Origin: Anaerostipes hadrus ATCC 29173 = JCM 17467
GTDB lineage: Bacteria > Bacillota > Clostridia > Lachnospirales > Lachnospiraceae
DNA: 64,000 bases
Reading direction: 5' to 3'
Assembly: GCF_030296915.1 (NCBI RefSeq)
Contig: NZ_AP028031.1
Coordinates: 15,001 to 79,000 of the forward strand
Shown: positions 26,712-35,630 of the stretch, piece after piece
Numbering within the stretch: position 1 is the first letter of the stretch
How the letters are laid out: every line of letters starts with the position of its first letter
Notes under the pieces: model-generated
The model's database searches: none
What the model was told of the DNA's origin: nothing
The model's input: the letters and a program-made list of their open reading frames with translations, nothing else
Program-made: the position numbers and the translations under genes

Positions 26712-26740
26712 TTGACCAAAAGAAAAGTATTTAGTATAAT
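26712..26740 (+). promoter_or_regulatory. SigA promoter of the SRP RNA
   Basis: -35 TTGACC (26712-26717), 17-nt spacer, -10 TATAAT (26735-26740), a near-perfect match as expected for a stable RNA. Confidence 0.9.
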
Positions 26741-26787
26741 CAAATATGCATCTTGCAAAAGATGCCAAAGATAATCAAGTCATAAAG

Positions 26788-27062
26788 CTTCCGTGCTAGC
26801 CGGGGAGGTAGCGGCACCCTATTTCTGCAATCCGCTATAGCAGAGGTGATGGTTTGCTTCGGGCTGTTTTCTGTAGAGCTGCCCTCTACAAGTGGCGTTG
26901 ATATCTGGGTCTCACGCAATAGGAATCCATGAACCGTGTCAGGTTGGGAACAAAGCAGCACTAAGTGGAACCTTCTATGTGCCGTGAGGGTGCCTGGGTT
27001 GAGTTAACTATAGAGGTAACGTCTGTGGAAGATAGCACAACGCATTCCGCACGGATTTTTTT
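26788..27062 (+). ncRNA. ffs: Large bacterial signal recognition particle RNA (4.5S/6S-like scRNA)
   Basis: RNA scaffold for Ffh. The 5' CCGTGCTAGCCGGGGAGGT block (Alu-type domain) and the 3' CCGCACGG (27047-27054) pair to close the molecule. The S-domain hairpin reads GTCAGGTTGGGAACAAAGCAGC (about 26938-26959), keeping CAGG and AGCAGC around a GGAA tetraloop. The length of about 270 nt is that of the long Bacillota form. The final T run acts as terminator. The 5' end is approximate, because the promoter predicts a start near 26747 with processing. Frames on the other strand here are not genes. Confidence 0.93.
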
Positions 27063-27109
27063 TACCCATTTTTAGGTATTTAAGAACTTACTACTCGGAT
27101 TGTATGCTA

Positions 27110-27138
27110 TTGAATACAAAGTGAAACAGTGATAGAAT
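27110..27138 (+). promoter_or_regulatory. SigA promoter of the small alarmone synthetase gene
   Basis: -35 TTGAAT (27110-27115), 17-nt spacer, -10 TAGAAT (27133-27138). Confidence 0.7.
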
Positions 27139-27170
27139 AGGAATAGCAAACATGGTAAGGAGTGAGACAT

Positions 27171-27821
27171 ATGAGAGAATTAGAATTACCTGATGTACAA
27201 GATGTAATGCTTGAATACCGAAAGATCAAATTATTATATCGTTCTGCATTAAAAGAGATCGGAACGAAATTAGAGATATTAAATGATGAGTTTAAACTTG
27301 TGCACCAGTACAATCCGATTGAACATATCGAATCAAGATTAAAAACAGATGAGAGCATCACAAGAAAGCTGATACGTAAAGGAAAAGAGATCACAGTAGA
27401 GAATATTCAGAAATATATTGATGATATCGCTGGGGTCAGGGTTATTTGTTCTTTTACACCAGACATTTATCGAATCGTAGATATGATTTCATCACAAGAT
27501 GATATAGAAGTACTAAAGACAAAGGATTATATGTTGAATCCCAAGGTCAATGGATACAGAAGCTATCATCTGATCGTAAGAGTACCAATCTTTTTATCTG
27601 ACAGAGTGGTACCTACCAAAGTAGAGATTCAGATCAGAACGGTTGCAATGGACTTTTGGGCATCTCTGGAGCATAAGATTTATTATAAATACGAGGGTAA
27701 TACACCAGAATACATTAAGAAAGAATTGAAGGAGTGTGCAGATCTTGTGACGTTTTTAGACAGCAAGATGTTGGCGATCAATGAAGAAGTGAGAAGTATT
27801 CGGGAAGAAAATAAAGAATAG
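27171..27821 (+). CDS. relQ: Small alarmone synthetase, RelQ/YjbM type GTP pyrophosphokinase
   Basis: Makes (p)ppGpp from ATP and GTP/GDP. The 216 residues hold only the RelA/SpoT synthetase domain: DIAGVRVICSFTPDIYRIVD, VNGYRSYHLIV and VEIQIRTVAMDFWASLEHK, the last with the catalytic E-x-Q-I-R. No hydrolase, TGS or ACT domain is present, which marks a small alarmone synthetase. ATG 27171 is 8 nt after AAGGAG. A GTG at 27162 overlaps that site and is rejected. Confidence 0.93.
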   Translation: MRELELPDVQDVMLEYRKIKLLYRSALKEIGTKLEILNDEFKLVHQYNPIEHIESRLKTDESITRKLIRKGKEITVENIQKYIDDIAGVRVICSFTPDIYRIVDMISSQDDIEVLKTKDYMLNPKVNGYRSYHLIVRVPIFLSDRVVPTKVEIQIRTVAMDFWASLEHKIYYKYEGNTPEYIKKELKECADLVTFLDSKMLAINEEVRSIREENKE

Positions 27822-27884
27822 GACATGCAATATTTTCTCTAAATGATCATAAGATATGATTGATAGAGAAAAAGGAGCAGGAAG

Positions 27885-28277
27885 ATGGCAGACAGAGATG
27901 GTTTAGGAGATCTTCCATTATTTGATACTGAAGTAAGACCAGTCAGAGAATTTGTAGCACAGGAACAGAGGCAGGAAGACGATTATCAGTATATTACGAG
28001 AATGTATTCTGCACTGGCCAGACAGATTCTGGATCTGATCGAAGATATTTGTGATCAGATGGAATACGAGGGCAGCAGGATGTTTGATGAATATATGGAT
28101 CGAACGATGCTGCTTACTATGGTGGATAAGATTTATGATAAGATCGATCATCAAGAGAAGCAAGATTGTCAGAAGAAAGAACAATTATTATATCAGATGA
28201 TCCTTTCGCTGCTTGGAGGAGAGATTTATCATAGAAGATGCCGTTATCGAAGAAAACGAAATATGTTTAAAGCATAA
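27885..28277 (+). CDS. Hypothetical protein (130 aa), helical, basic C terminus
   Basis: I do not recognise this protein. It is mostly predicted helix (residues 30-110) with an acidic N terminus and a strongly basic end (HRRCRYRRKRNMFKA). No signal peptide or membrane segment is seen. A good AAAGGAGCAGGAAG site precedes the ATG and an intrinsic terminator follows directly, so it looks like a real gene at the end of the relQ transcript. A short helical adaptor or nucleic-acid-binding protein is possible, but that is a guess. Confidence 0.65.
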   Translation: MADRDGLGDLPLFDTEVRPVREFVAQEQRQEDDYQYITRMYSALARQILDLIEDICDQMEYEGSRMFDEYMDRTMLLTMVDKIYDKIDHQEKQDCQKKEQLLYQMILSLLGGEIYHRRCRYRRKRNMFKA

Positions 28278-28285
28278 AAAGAAAG

Positions 28286-28309
28286 AGCCGGGAGAAATCC
28301 TGGTTTTTT
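28286..28309 (+). terminator. Terminator after the 130-aa hypothetical gene
   Basis: Stem CCGGGA/TCCTGG with GAAA loop, followed by six T. Confidence 0.8.
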
Positions 28310-28313
28310 CTTG

Positions 28314-28336
28314 TTTCATAGGGAATCACTATGAAA
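28314..28336 (+). other. 8-bp inverted repeat upstream of the 831-aa protein gene
   Basis: TTTCATAG-7 nt-CTATGAAA lies about 48 nt before the -35 box at 28384. It could be an operator, or a small relative of the hairpin repeat at 40441-40494, which also has TCATAG...CTATGA arms and an internal GGAAT. Confidence 0.4.
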
Positions 28337-28383
28337 TCCGCTGTAAAATGAAAAACATACATCTTAAACATTTCTTAAAAAGG

Positions 28384-28412
28384 TTGTATTCATATACAAA
28401 AACGGATAAAAT
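28384..28412 (+). promoter_or_regulatory. SigA promoter of the 831-aa secreted protein gene
   Basis: -35 TTGTAT (28384-28389), 17-nt spacer, -10 TAAAAT (28407-28412). Confidence 0.7.
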
Positions 28413-28454
28413 GTACATTATAAGGCTTCACGGAATTAGGAAAAGGAGAAAGTA

Positions 28455-30950
28455 ATGAAGCAAAGTAAAGTGATACAAATTTCAGTATTTGGAATTCTAT
28501 TTTTAATTTCATTATTTATCTGGAATTATATGTTAGTTGGAAGAAATAACAAAGGGGTTACAGAAACTAGTCAAGCAACAATCCCTTTATTAACAGTGTC
28601 TGCAGATGGAAAGAATATTAACCAGTTGCATGGGTATCAGGGAAGTGTTGATGCATCCTTGATCCGTGACAGTATCACACCAATTTATGAGAATGAAGTA
28701 AAAGTAATGCTGACATATGCAAAATCTGACGTCAGTGTCGTGTCATATAAGATTTATGATACAGATAATAAAACAATCCTTGGAAATGGTGATACAGCAT
28801 TTCATAAAGTCAAAGGAAAAAAGACGGCAAACATTAAGATTAAAGAACGTCTGGAAAATGGAAAAACATATCTAATGGAATTGTCAGTGAAACAAAATGA
28901 CAAAACGATCCGTTATTTTACACGTGTGATTTATGGAACTAGTTTTCATTTAAAAGAATGTCTGGATTTTGCACAGAAATTCCATGATGCAGCATTGACA
29001 GAAGGTAATACAGAGTTTATCAGTCAGTATTTAGAAACGGCAGAGGGAACAACATCGAATAATCTGGCGAATGTTGACTTGAAATCGACACAGGAAGCGG
29101 TATCTTATGCAACATTAAAACCACAGGTTGAAAGTGTATATCCTGCAACCGTAAAAGAAATTTCTGAAAATGTAACGTCACTGGAGCTGAGATATATTCT
29201 TTCAGCAGAGAATACGGATGGAACAAAACAGTATTATCAGGCAACAGAATATTTCAGGGTTCGATATGCAAAGGACAGAATGTATCTGTTAAATTATGAA
29301 CGTAATATGGAAGCATATATGCGATACGATACGATCGATCGTAGTAATAATCGTATTTTATTGGGAATCGGAAGCAGTCAGAAACAGTTGATCAGTAAAA
29401 ATGGCGGAAAGAAAGCAGCATTCGTTGTCCAAGATGAATTGTGGTATTATGACTATCAGAAGTCCAACATGCACAAAGTATTTTCTTTTGAAGGAGAAGA
29501 TTATCGTGACAGTCGCAACAACTATCAAAAGCATGCGATTCAGATTATGAAGATGAAGAATAATGGAGATATAGCATTCTTGGTTTATGGATATATGAAT
29601 CGAGGAAAACATGAAGGAGAGAATGGTATTTCTGTTTATCAGTATACTGCGTCAGACCAGAAGATTGAGGAACTAGGCTTTATCCCAACACAGATTCAGT
29701 ATGATATGATGAAAAATGACATTAAAAAAGGTGCATTTTTAAGTGGTAGCGGACAGTTTTATTTCTATTTGGATGGAGCGGTTTATCAGGTAGATCTTGA
29801 CTCTGGAAAGAGTAAGATTCTGGCAAAGAACATTACAGATGATATGACAGTTATCTCTGAGAATGGAATGCTTGCATTGAATCAGTCAAAGAATAAGATG
29901 AAAGTTGTGGATCTTTCCACACAGAAAACAGAAGTGATCACATGTAAAGATGATCAGGTACTGCGTCCAATTGGATTCATAGAGAAAGATTTTATCTATG
30001 GAGTTGGAAATAAAAAAGAAGTTGTAAGGAATAAAGATGGTTCTTATATGTATCCATTGACAAATGTATATATAAGAAACAATAAAAAGATTGTAAAAGA
30101 GTATGGAGAAGATGGTACTTATATTACGAACACAAGTGTAGACGGAACAACGATCGCATTGACACATTCTAAGAAGAGTGGAAATGGATATAAGAAGATC
30201 AATGTAAGTTATATTCGTTACAAAGATAAACAGGAGAGTAAGGCAGTTTTAGAGTACGGGTATACAGGAACAAGATTGAATCAGTTATATCTTGCATTCC
30301 CGGATGATGTTTATATTCAGACAAGACCAAACTATCTTTCTACAAATGTTGAGGAACAGGAAGATGAGATAAAGATCAAATTTGCTGTAAATGATAATAA
30401 ATATAGGGATGCATTTGTCTATACAGGCGGTAAGTTGTCAGGAATTTACAGTAATCTGAAAGAAGCTATCAAGGTCGCCAAGCAAGGTGGTGGAGTAGTT
30501 GTAAATTATCATCAGATGTATTTGTGGGAGAAAGGTGTTGCACAGAATTATGGAAAAGGATCTAATATCCCGATGATCAAAGCAAAGAATAAAGAGGAGA
30601 CAGACATTGCATGTATTCTGATGATGGCAAGATCAGAAGGAATTAAGATTTCCTATGATAAGATTAAGAAGATGTCAGGCAGCACATATGATAAATTATT
30701 TAAGGTGTTCAATAAGCGTGCAGTTAATTATTCTGACTGCAGCATGGATGATCTTGTTTATGCAATAAGTAAGGGAAGATCTTTCGTGGCACAGAGAAAG
30801 AATGGCACATATGTCTTAGTTATGAGTTATAATCAGACGGATTTAAGATATTATGATCCGACAAATGGAAAGTCTGTAAAAGCAAATCGCAAGAAGCTTG
30901 AGAGTGAATTTAAACAAGCAGGAAGCGTTTATTACGGATATGCCAATTAG
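28455..30950 (+). CDS. Membrane-anchored extracellular protein with C-terminal C39-like domain lacking catalytic residues
   Basis: An 831-aa protein with one N-terminal helix (residues about 7-25), then an extracellular region. Residues about 150-290 look like a structured alpha/beta domain. Residues 290-620 contain repeated beta-strand patterns suggestive of a propeller-like or repeat fold. Residues 714-831 follow the layout of C39-type papain-like domains. The usual CGP is replaced by ETDIAC, the His of GHYVVV by Thr785 (GTYVLVM), and the YYDPTNG end is kept, so it is probably inactive. A GGAGAAAGTA site precedes ATG 28455. It lies 136 nt upstream of a class A PBP. The function is unknown, with ligand or peptidoglycan-peptide binding possible. 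Confidence 0.72.
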   Translation: MKQSKVIQISVFGILFLISLFIWNYMLVGRNNKGVTETSQATIPLLTVSADGKNINQLHGYQGSVDASLIRDSITPIYENEVKVMLTYAKSDVSVVSYKIYDTDNKTILGNGDTAFHKVKGKKTANIKIKERLENGKTYLMELSVKQNDKTIRYFTRVIYGTSFHLKECLDFAQKFHDAALTEGNTEFISQYLETAEGTTSNNLANVDLKSTQEAVSYATLKPQVESVYPATVKEISENVTSLELRYILSAENTDGTKQYYQATEYFRVRYAKDRMYLLNYERNMEAYMRYDTIDRSNNRILLGIGSSQKQLISKNGGKKAAFVVQDELWYYDYQKSNMHKVFSFEGEDYRDSRNNYQKHAIQIMKMKNNGDIAFLVYGYMNRGKHEGENGISVYQYTASDQKIEELGFIPTQIQYDMMKNDIKKGAFLSGSGQFYFYLDGAVYQVDLDSGKSKILAKNITDDMTVISENGMLALNQSKNKMKVVDLSTQKTEVITCKDDQVLRPIGFIEKDFIYGVGNKKEVVRNKDGSYMYPLTNVYIRNNKKIVKEYGEDGTYITNTSVDGTTIALTHSKKSGNGYKKINVSYIRYKDKQESKAVLEYGYTGTRLNQLYLAFPDDVYIQTRPNYLSTNVEEQEDEIKIKFAVNDNKYRDAFVYTGGKLSGIYSNLKEAIKVAKQGGGVVVNYHQMYLWEKGVAQNYGKGSNIPMIKAKNKEETDIACILMMARSEGIKISYDKIKKMSGSTYDKLFKVFNKRAVNYSDCSMDDLVYAISKGRSFVAQRKNGTYVLVMSYNQTDLRYYDPTNGKSVKANRKKLESEFKQAGSVYYGYAN

Positions 30951-30990
30951 ATTTTGTCTTTAGAGTGCGAACTATGTCGAGACAAAAATT
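30951..30990 (+). terminator. Possible weak terminator after the 831-aa gene
   Basis: Stem ATTTTGTCT/AGACAAAAAT (30951-30959 with 30980-30988) followed by TTTTAG. It is AU-rich with a long loop, so read-through into the PBP gene is plausible. Confidence 0.4.
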
Positions 30991-31085
30991 TTAGTTATGA
31001 TATATTTTATGTTAAAATTAAGATATATATCTGGAGATGATCCGGAAAATGAGAACAGTAAAAACAAACGAAAGGTGAAAGGAAT

Positions 31086-33302
31086 ATGGCTGAAGAAACA
31101 AAGGAAACAAAAAAGATTATTCCCGAAAGCAAGAAAAAGCATAAAAAGAAACATAAAAAGAAAAAAGTTCTTTTGAAAGTTTCTGTTGTCTTTTTGTTGT
31201 TGGTCGTAATCGGCTGGTTTACTTTTGGGGCAAAGGTTATGAAGCTTAGAAGTGAAGCCAAGAAACTCGTTGCTCAGTCGAGTGAGGAGACATTTAAGGC
31301 ATCACAGACAAGTATTGTATATGACACCAACGGAAAACAGTTACTGAAGTTTAAAGGTGAAAAAGATGTATATTATCTGAAGTACAAGGAGCTTCCGGTT
31401 TATGTCATAGCTGCAGTAATTTCTGTCGAAGACAAGAATTTCTATAAACACAGCGGTGTGGATTACAAAGGAATCTCAAGAGCTGCAGTAAGTTATGTGG
31501 TACACAAAGGAAGGATCACACAGGGGGGAAGTACTCTGACGCAGCAGCTTGCGAAGACTGTCTTTTTGAATCGTCAGAAGACATGGAAGAGAAAAGTTAA
31601 AGAGATCTTTATGGCAGTAGAATTAGAGAGGAAATACTCCAAGGAGCAGATCCTTGAGTTCTATCTGAACAATGTTTATTATGCGAATGGTTATTATGGA
31701 ATTCAGGCAGCAAGCCAAGGATATTTCCGTAAGGATGCGAAAAATCTGACAATGTCAGAAGCAGCATTTTTATCTGCGATTCCAAATAATCCAACAATCT
31801 ATGATCCACGTACAAACAAAGAAAATACGATCAAGCGTAGAAATAAGATTCTAAAGGATATGTACGAGCAGAAACTGATCCGTAAAGACCAGTATGAAGA
31901 AGCAATCAATGAAGAGATTAACGTAAAGAGTGCGCAGAAGAGTAAGACAGAGAAGAAGAATTACGTAGAAACATATGTCATTCATTGTGCGACAAAAGAG
32001 ATTATGAAACAGAAGGGATTTGAATTCAAATATGATTTCAGTTCGACTTCTGAGAAGGAAAAATATCAGGAAGAATATGATAAGATGTATGCAGAGTGTA
32101 AGAGGACCTTATACAGTGCAGGATATCATATTTATACATCCATTGATCCAGATGTCCAGAAACAACTGCAGAGCAGTGTAGACAATGCATTGTCTGGATA
32201 TACAGAGAAAGATAAGAATGGCATTTATAAGACACAGGCATCTGGAACATGTATTGATAATGATACTGGAAAGGTTGTAGCGATCGTCGGTGGACGTGAA
32301 CAGAAGAATATCGGTTATACATTAAACCGTGCGTTCCAGAGTCCAAGACAGCCAGGTAGTGCGATCAAGCCATTGCTTGTATATGCACCAGCTTTAGAAC
32401 ATGGATGGTCACCAAGTTCAACCGTAGATGATTCGCCAATGTCTTCCAAAGATAAGAATCATGTGGGGAACTCACATGGGTCATATTCCGGACAGATTAC
32501 GCTTAGAAGAGCAGTGCAGAAGTCAAGTAACGTTGCAACGATGCGTATCTATGAACAGTTGACACCGAAGACATGTTTAAAATATCTGGAGAATATGAAC
32601 TTTAAATATCTGACAAGTTTTGATTATAAGTATTATACGACATGTATTGGTGGTTTCAGAAAAGGAACAACATCAGAAGAGATGGCAGCAGGATATGCTA
32701 CATTGAAGAATGATGGTGTGTATAGAGAACCAACATGTATCTCTAAGATAACAACTTCTGATGGAGATGAAGTTATGTCATCTTCCACAAAGAAGAGAAG
32801 AGTATATTCAACAAGTGCAGCAAATGCAATGACTGATGTACTGAAGAGTGTAATTACAGGTGGAACTGGAGTAGGAGCAAAAGTACCGAATGTTGATACC
32901 GCAGGAAAAACAGGTACAACAAACCTGAACAAAGACGGATGGTTCTGTGGATACACACCTTACTATACAACAGCAGTATGGGTAGGTAGAGATGATAACA
33001 GGATTATGGAAGGATTAAGCGGAGCATCTTATCCAAAATCCATCTGGAGTAATTTCATGAATGAGATTCATTCAGAATACTCTTCTACAGATTCTATGGG
33101 TGGAGATTATACGGATTACCAAGGAGAGACTACACAGCAGACAGGAACACAGGCAACAACAGCGACAGAGAGCAGCACAAAGGGCACAGAAGCAACTACA
33201 GCAGCACCTACGACAGCAGCTCCTACAACGGCAGCGCCTACGACAGCGGCTCCTACAACGGCAGCACCACAGACAGAAGAACAGCCAGCAGAGAATCAGT
33301 AA
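31086..33302 (+). CDS. Class A penicillin-binding protein (PBP1A family)
   Basis: A bifunctional peptidoglycan synthase of 738 aa. The order is a basic cytoplasmic tail with Lys/His clusters, one transmembrane helix (about 35-57), and a GT51 glycosyltransferase domain with SVEDKNFYKHSGVD (catalytic Glu), GGSTLTQQLAK and EAAFLSAIPNNP. A transpeptidase domain follows with Ser425 in SAIK, SSN and KTGT. A low-complexity Thr/Ala/Pro tail of about 65 residues ends it, including five TTAAP units. The tail and the basic head are strain-variable features in this family. A terminator follows. Confidence 0.95.
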   Translation: MAEETKETKKIIPESKKKHKKKHKKKKVLLKVSVVFLLLVVIGWFTFGAKVMKLRSEAKKLVAQSSEETFKASQTSIVYDTNGKQLLKFKGEKDVYYLKYKELPVYVIAAVISVEDKNFYKHSGVDYKGISRAAVSYVVHKGRITQGGSTLTQQLAKTVFLNRQKTWKRKVKEIFMAVELERKYSKEQILEFYLNNVYYANGYYGIQAASQGYFRKDAKNLTMSEAAFLSAIPNNPTIYDPRTNKENTIKRRNKILKDMYEQKLIRKDQYEEAINEEINVKSAQKSKTEKKNYVETYVIHCATKEIMKQKGFEFKYDFSSTSEKEKYQEEYDKMYAECKRTLYSAGYHIYTSIDPDVQKQLQSSVDNALSGYTEKDKNGIYKTQASGTCIDNDTGKVVAIVGGREQKNIGYTLNRAFQSPRQPGSAIKPLLVYAPALEHGWSPSSTVDDSPMSSKDKNHVGNSHGSYSGQITLRRAVQKSSNVATMRIYEQLTPKTCLKYLENMNFKYLTSFDYKYYTTCIGGFRKGTTSEEMAAGYATLKNDGVYREPTCISKITTSDGDEVMSSSTKKRRVYSTSAANAMTDVLKSVITGGTGVGAKVPNVDTAGKTGTTNLNKDGWFCGYTPYYTTAVWVGRDDNRIMEGLSGASYPKSIWSNFMNEIHSEYSSTDSMGGDYTDYQGETTQQTGTQATTATESSTKGTEATTAAPTTAAPTTAAPTTAAPTTAAPQTEEQPAENQ
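33193..33270 (+). repeat. Tandem 15-bp coding repeats (TTAAP units)
   Basis: Five consecutive 15-bp units encode Thr-Thr-Ala-Ala-Pro at the PBP C terminus. Alternate units use different Thr/Ala codons, giving a 30-bp period. The copy number could change by slippage or recombination. Confidence 0.85.
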
Positions 33303-33321
33303 AAAGAATATTGAGATAATT

Positions 33322-33356
33322 AAAAATCACAGGTAATTCAATACCTGTGATTTTTG
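33322..33356. terminator. Terminator after the PBP gene
   Basis: A perfect 14-bp stem (33322-33335 with 33342-33355), A-rich on the left and T-rich on the right, so it can act both ways. Confidence 0.88.
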
Positions 33357-33374
33357 TGTATAAGAAAATTCTGC

Positions 33375-33407
33375 AAAAAAAAGACTCCGCCATAAGACGA
33401 AGTCTTT
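33375..33407 (-). terminator. Terminator of prs (minus strand)
   Basis: Stem AAAGACT/AGTCTTT which, read on the minus strand, is followed by a run of eight T. Confidence 0.75.
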
Positions 33408-33416
33408 ATCTATATA

Positions 33417-34586
33417 TTACATATTCTTTTTTTCAAGATATTCTTTGATACGTTCTGTTGGGTTTAACAGATCACTGATTGATGCATCATGATTTAATGT
33501 ATCAATTAATAGTGCAACGTATTTGGATACGTCAGAAGATGCATACCAGTCACGAGATAATAATTCAGGTGTCTGATAAGTAAGATTAGTTGTGATAACC
33601 TTCTCAATAATACCTTCTTCAACTGCACGGTCAAATACTTCTAATCCGTTTGTAAATAAACCAAATGTAGATAAGCAGAATACACGACGGGCATTTCTGC
33701 GTTTTAATTCTTTGGCTACGTCGATCATACTTTCTCCAGAAGAGATCATGTCGTCGATGATCAGAACATCCTTACCATCTAAGGAGTCACCAAGAAATTC
33801 ATGTGCAACGATAGGATTACGTCCGTCAATGACAGTAGAATAGTCACGGCGTTTGTAGAACATACCAACATCAACACCAACAACGTTTGCCATGTAGATC
33901 GCACGCTGCATAGCACCTTCATCTGGGCTGATAACCATTAAGTGGTCGTTGTCAAAGTGAACATCATCACACTGTTCAACTAATGATTTTACAAACTGAT
34001 AAGTAGGCTGGATGTTATCAAATCCACTGATAGGGATTGCATTCTGTACACGAGGGTCATGTGCATCGAAAGTTAGGATATTATCAACACCAAGGCTGAT
34101 CAGTTCCTGAAGCATAACTGCACAGTCTAAAGATTCACGTGTACTTCTCTTATGCTGACGGCTTTCATATAAGAAAGGCATGATAACATTAACACTCTTA
34201 GCCTTTCCAGCGGAAGCACTGATGATACGTTTTAAGTCAGCATAGTGATCGTCTGGAGACATGTGGTTTACACGTCCGCTTAAAGAGTAAGTTACGCTGT
34301 AGTTTAATACATCAACAATAATGTATAAATCCATGTCACGAACAGATTCGCGAATGATACCTTTAGCTTCTCCAGAACCAAAACGTGGGCAACTGGCATC
34401 TAAAAGATAAGTATCTCTTAAATATCCATCACAGGCAACAGAGTCTTTGAAATCTTTGTAAGTTTCAGATCTCCACTGGATGATATAGTTGTCGATTGTT
34501 TTTCCAAGTTCTTTGCATCCTTCAAGGGCAATGATTCCAAGTTTACCGTCTGGAATCTTAGTAAAGTTACGGTCAGATCGTCTCAT
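33417..34586 (-). CDS. prs: Ribose-phosphate pyrophosphokinase
   Basis: Makes PRPP from ribose-5-phosphate and ATP for purine, pyrimidine, His and Trp synthesis. The catalytic and PRPP-binding parts are clear: PFLYESRQHKR, the FDAHDPR metal site, and VLIIDDMISSGESM. At 389 aa it is about 70 residues longer than the usual 315-320 aa enzyme. The N-terminal 50 residues and insertions around the dimer interface account for this, a form I associate with clostridia. The gene is monocistronic with its own promoter and terminator. Confidence 0.92.
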   Translation of the reverse strand: MRRSDRNFTKIPDGKLGIIALEGCKELGKTIDNYIIQWRSETYKDFKDSVACDGYLRDTYLLDASCPRFGSGEAKGIIRESVRDMDLYIIVDVLNYSVTYSLSGRVNHMSPDDHYADLKRIISASAGKAKSVNVIMPFLYESRQHKRSTRESLDCAVMLQELISLGVDNILTFDAHDPRVQNAIPISGFDNIQPTYQFVKSLVEQCDDVHFDNDHLMVISPDEGAMQRAIYMANVVGVDVGMFYKRRDYSTVIDGRNPIVAHEFLGDSLDGKDVLIIDDMISSGESMIDVAKELKRRNARRVFCLSTFGLFTNGLEVFDRAVEEGIIEKVITTNLTYQTPELLSRDWYASSDVSKYVALLIDTLNHDASISDLLNPTERIKEYLEKKNM

Positions 34587-34620
34587 GATACTATCTCCTT
34601 CGTATATTGTTCTATAGTTT

Positions 34621-34649
34621 TTTATAACATTATAAATAAGTTACGTCAA
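34621..34649 (-). promoter_or_regulatory. SigA promoter of prs
   Basis: Minus strand: -35 TTGACG (34644-34649), 17-nt spacer, -10 TATAAA (34621-34626). Its -35 lies within the last codons of the dnaI-like gene. Confidence 0.8.
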
Positions 34650-35627
34650 GTTCGATTTTTTGAAACGGATATCATCTCCATAGATTTTCTGCCATGAATA
34701 ATTCTCAATGATCCTTGAAAAAATTCGTTCAGAATAAGTATTTCTGAATTCTTGCAGAGATAAATTTGTGGATATGATCGTTGATCTTTCCTGGATCAAT
34801 CGTTCATTCAAACATTGAAATAACTGTGAGATCACAAATTTATTGATCATCTCAGTTCCAAGGTCATCGATGATCAATAGATCGCATTGAAAGATCAGGT
34901 TAGCAGATGTTTCCTGTTCCATATCCTTCCCTTTGCCAAATGTATGCTTTGCCAAAGTATCAAACAGCTGGAAAGCTGTCATATAGACGCAGGTAAAACC
35001 GCGGTCCATGATTTCCTTTGCAATACAATGACTTAAGAAAGTCTTCCCAACACCAGTGGAACCCTGAAATAAAATGTTGTCATGATTTGGAAATTTGGAA
35101 ATAAAGGTTTTACAGTGTTCCACGACTTTCTGGATGTTACGTCTAGGGCTTGGAAGACCTTGCTTGGTCATCTGGTCGGAATAATAATCTTCCCGGAAGG
35201 TCTGAAAATTCTCCCGTGCTAAAATCTTAGCCATATTAGAACCGGAATACAGGTGATCGATCATCGCCTGATGAAAGCAGGAACATTGTTCCTGTCCAAT
35301 ATATCCGGTGTCCTTACACTTCTTACAATAGTAGATCGGTTCCAGATAATCAGAAGAATATCCGGCTTCTTTTAAGAGAGCCTGTTTCTGGCTGATCAGC
35401 ACCTGATTCTTTATACGGTATTCTTCTCTCAAAGCAGGATCATCCCGGACGATCAGCTGCTTTCCGAGAGAAATAGAATTGGCAGTGATCTGCCGGTCAA
35501 GTTCTTTAATCTCTGGAATTGTTGTGTATATATCTTTCTTGCGCTGTTCATGGAGACGGTAATTAGAAAGCCGTCTTTCCTCATACTGGCGCATGATATC
35601 CTGATAATCGTTATTTGATAATGACAT
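34641..35627 (-). CDS. DnaI/DnaC-like helicase loader (AAA+ ATPase)
   Basis: A 328-aa AAA+ protein of the DnaI/DnaC/IstB group, expected to load the replicative helicase DnaB. The N-terminal part ends in a zinc-binding cluster CKKCKDTG-CSC (about residues 112-126), as in DnaI. The ATPase part has Walker A GSTGVGKT, Walker B LLIIDDLG, sensor ISTN and an arginine-finger segment YSERIFSRI. It begins 3 nt after the DnaD-domain gene, so the two form one operon, like the dnaB-dnaI pair of Bacillus. IstB of transposons is less likely because there is no IstA and the N-terminal zinc domain fits DnaI. Confidence 0.88.
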   Translation of the reverse strand: MSLSNNDYQDIMRQYEERRLSNYRLHEQRKKDIYTTIPEIKELDRQITANSISLGKQLIVRDDPALREEYRIKNQVLISQKQALLKEAGYSSDYLEPIYYCKKCKDTGYIGQEQCSCFHQAMIDHLYSGSNMAKILARENFQTFREDYYSDQMTKQGLPSPRRNIQKVVEHCKTFISKFPNHDNILFQGSTGVGKTFLSHCIAKEIMDRGFTCVYMTAFQLFDTLAKHTFGKGKDMEQETSANLIFQCDLLIIDDLGTEMINKFVISQLFQCLNERLIQERSTIISTNLSLQEFRNTYSERIFSRIIENYSWQKIYGDDIRFKKSNLT

Positions 35628-35630
35628 AAG

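Noticed and set aside
26740-26961. Minus-strand 73-aa frame
   Set aside because: It lies inside the SRP RNA gene, which has a promoter, conserved S-domain and terminator on the plus strand.
28213-28455. 80-aa frame starting at TTG 28213
   Set aside because: No suitable spacing to a ribosome site. It overlaps the 130-aa gene by 65 nt and contains an intrinsic terminator and the next gene's promoter.
34641-35627. IstB transposition helper
   Set aside because: No IstA or IS ends nearby, the N-terminal zinc cluster matches DnaI, and it is in an operon with a DnaD-domain gene.
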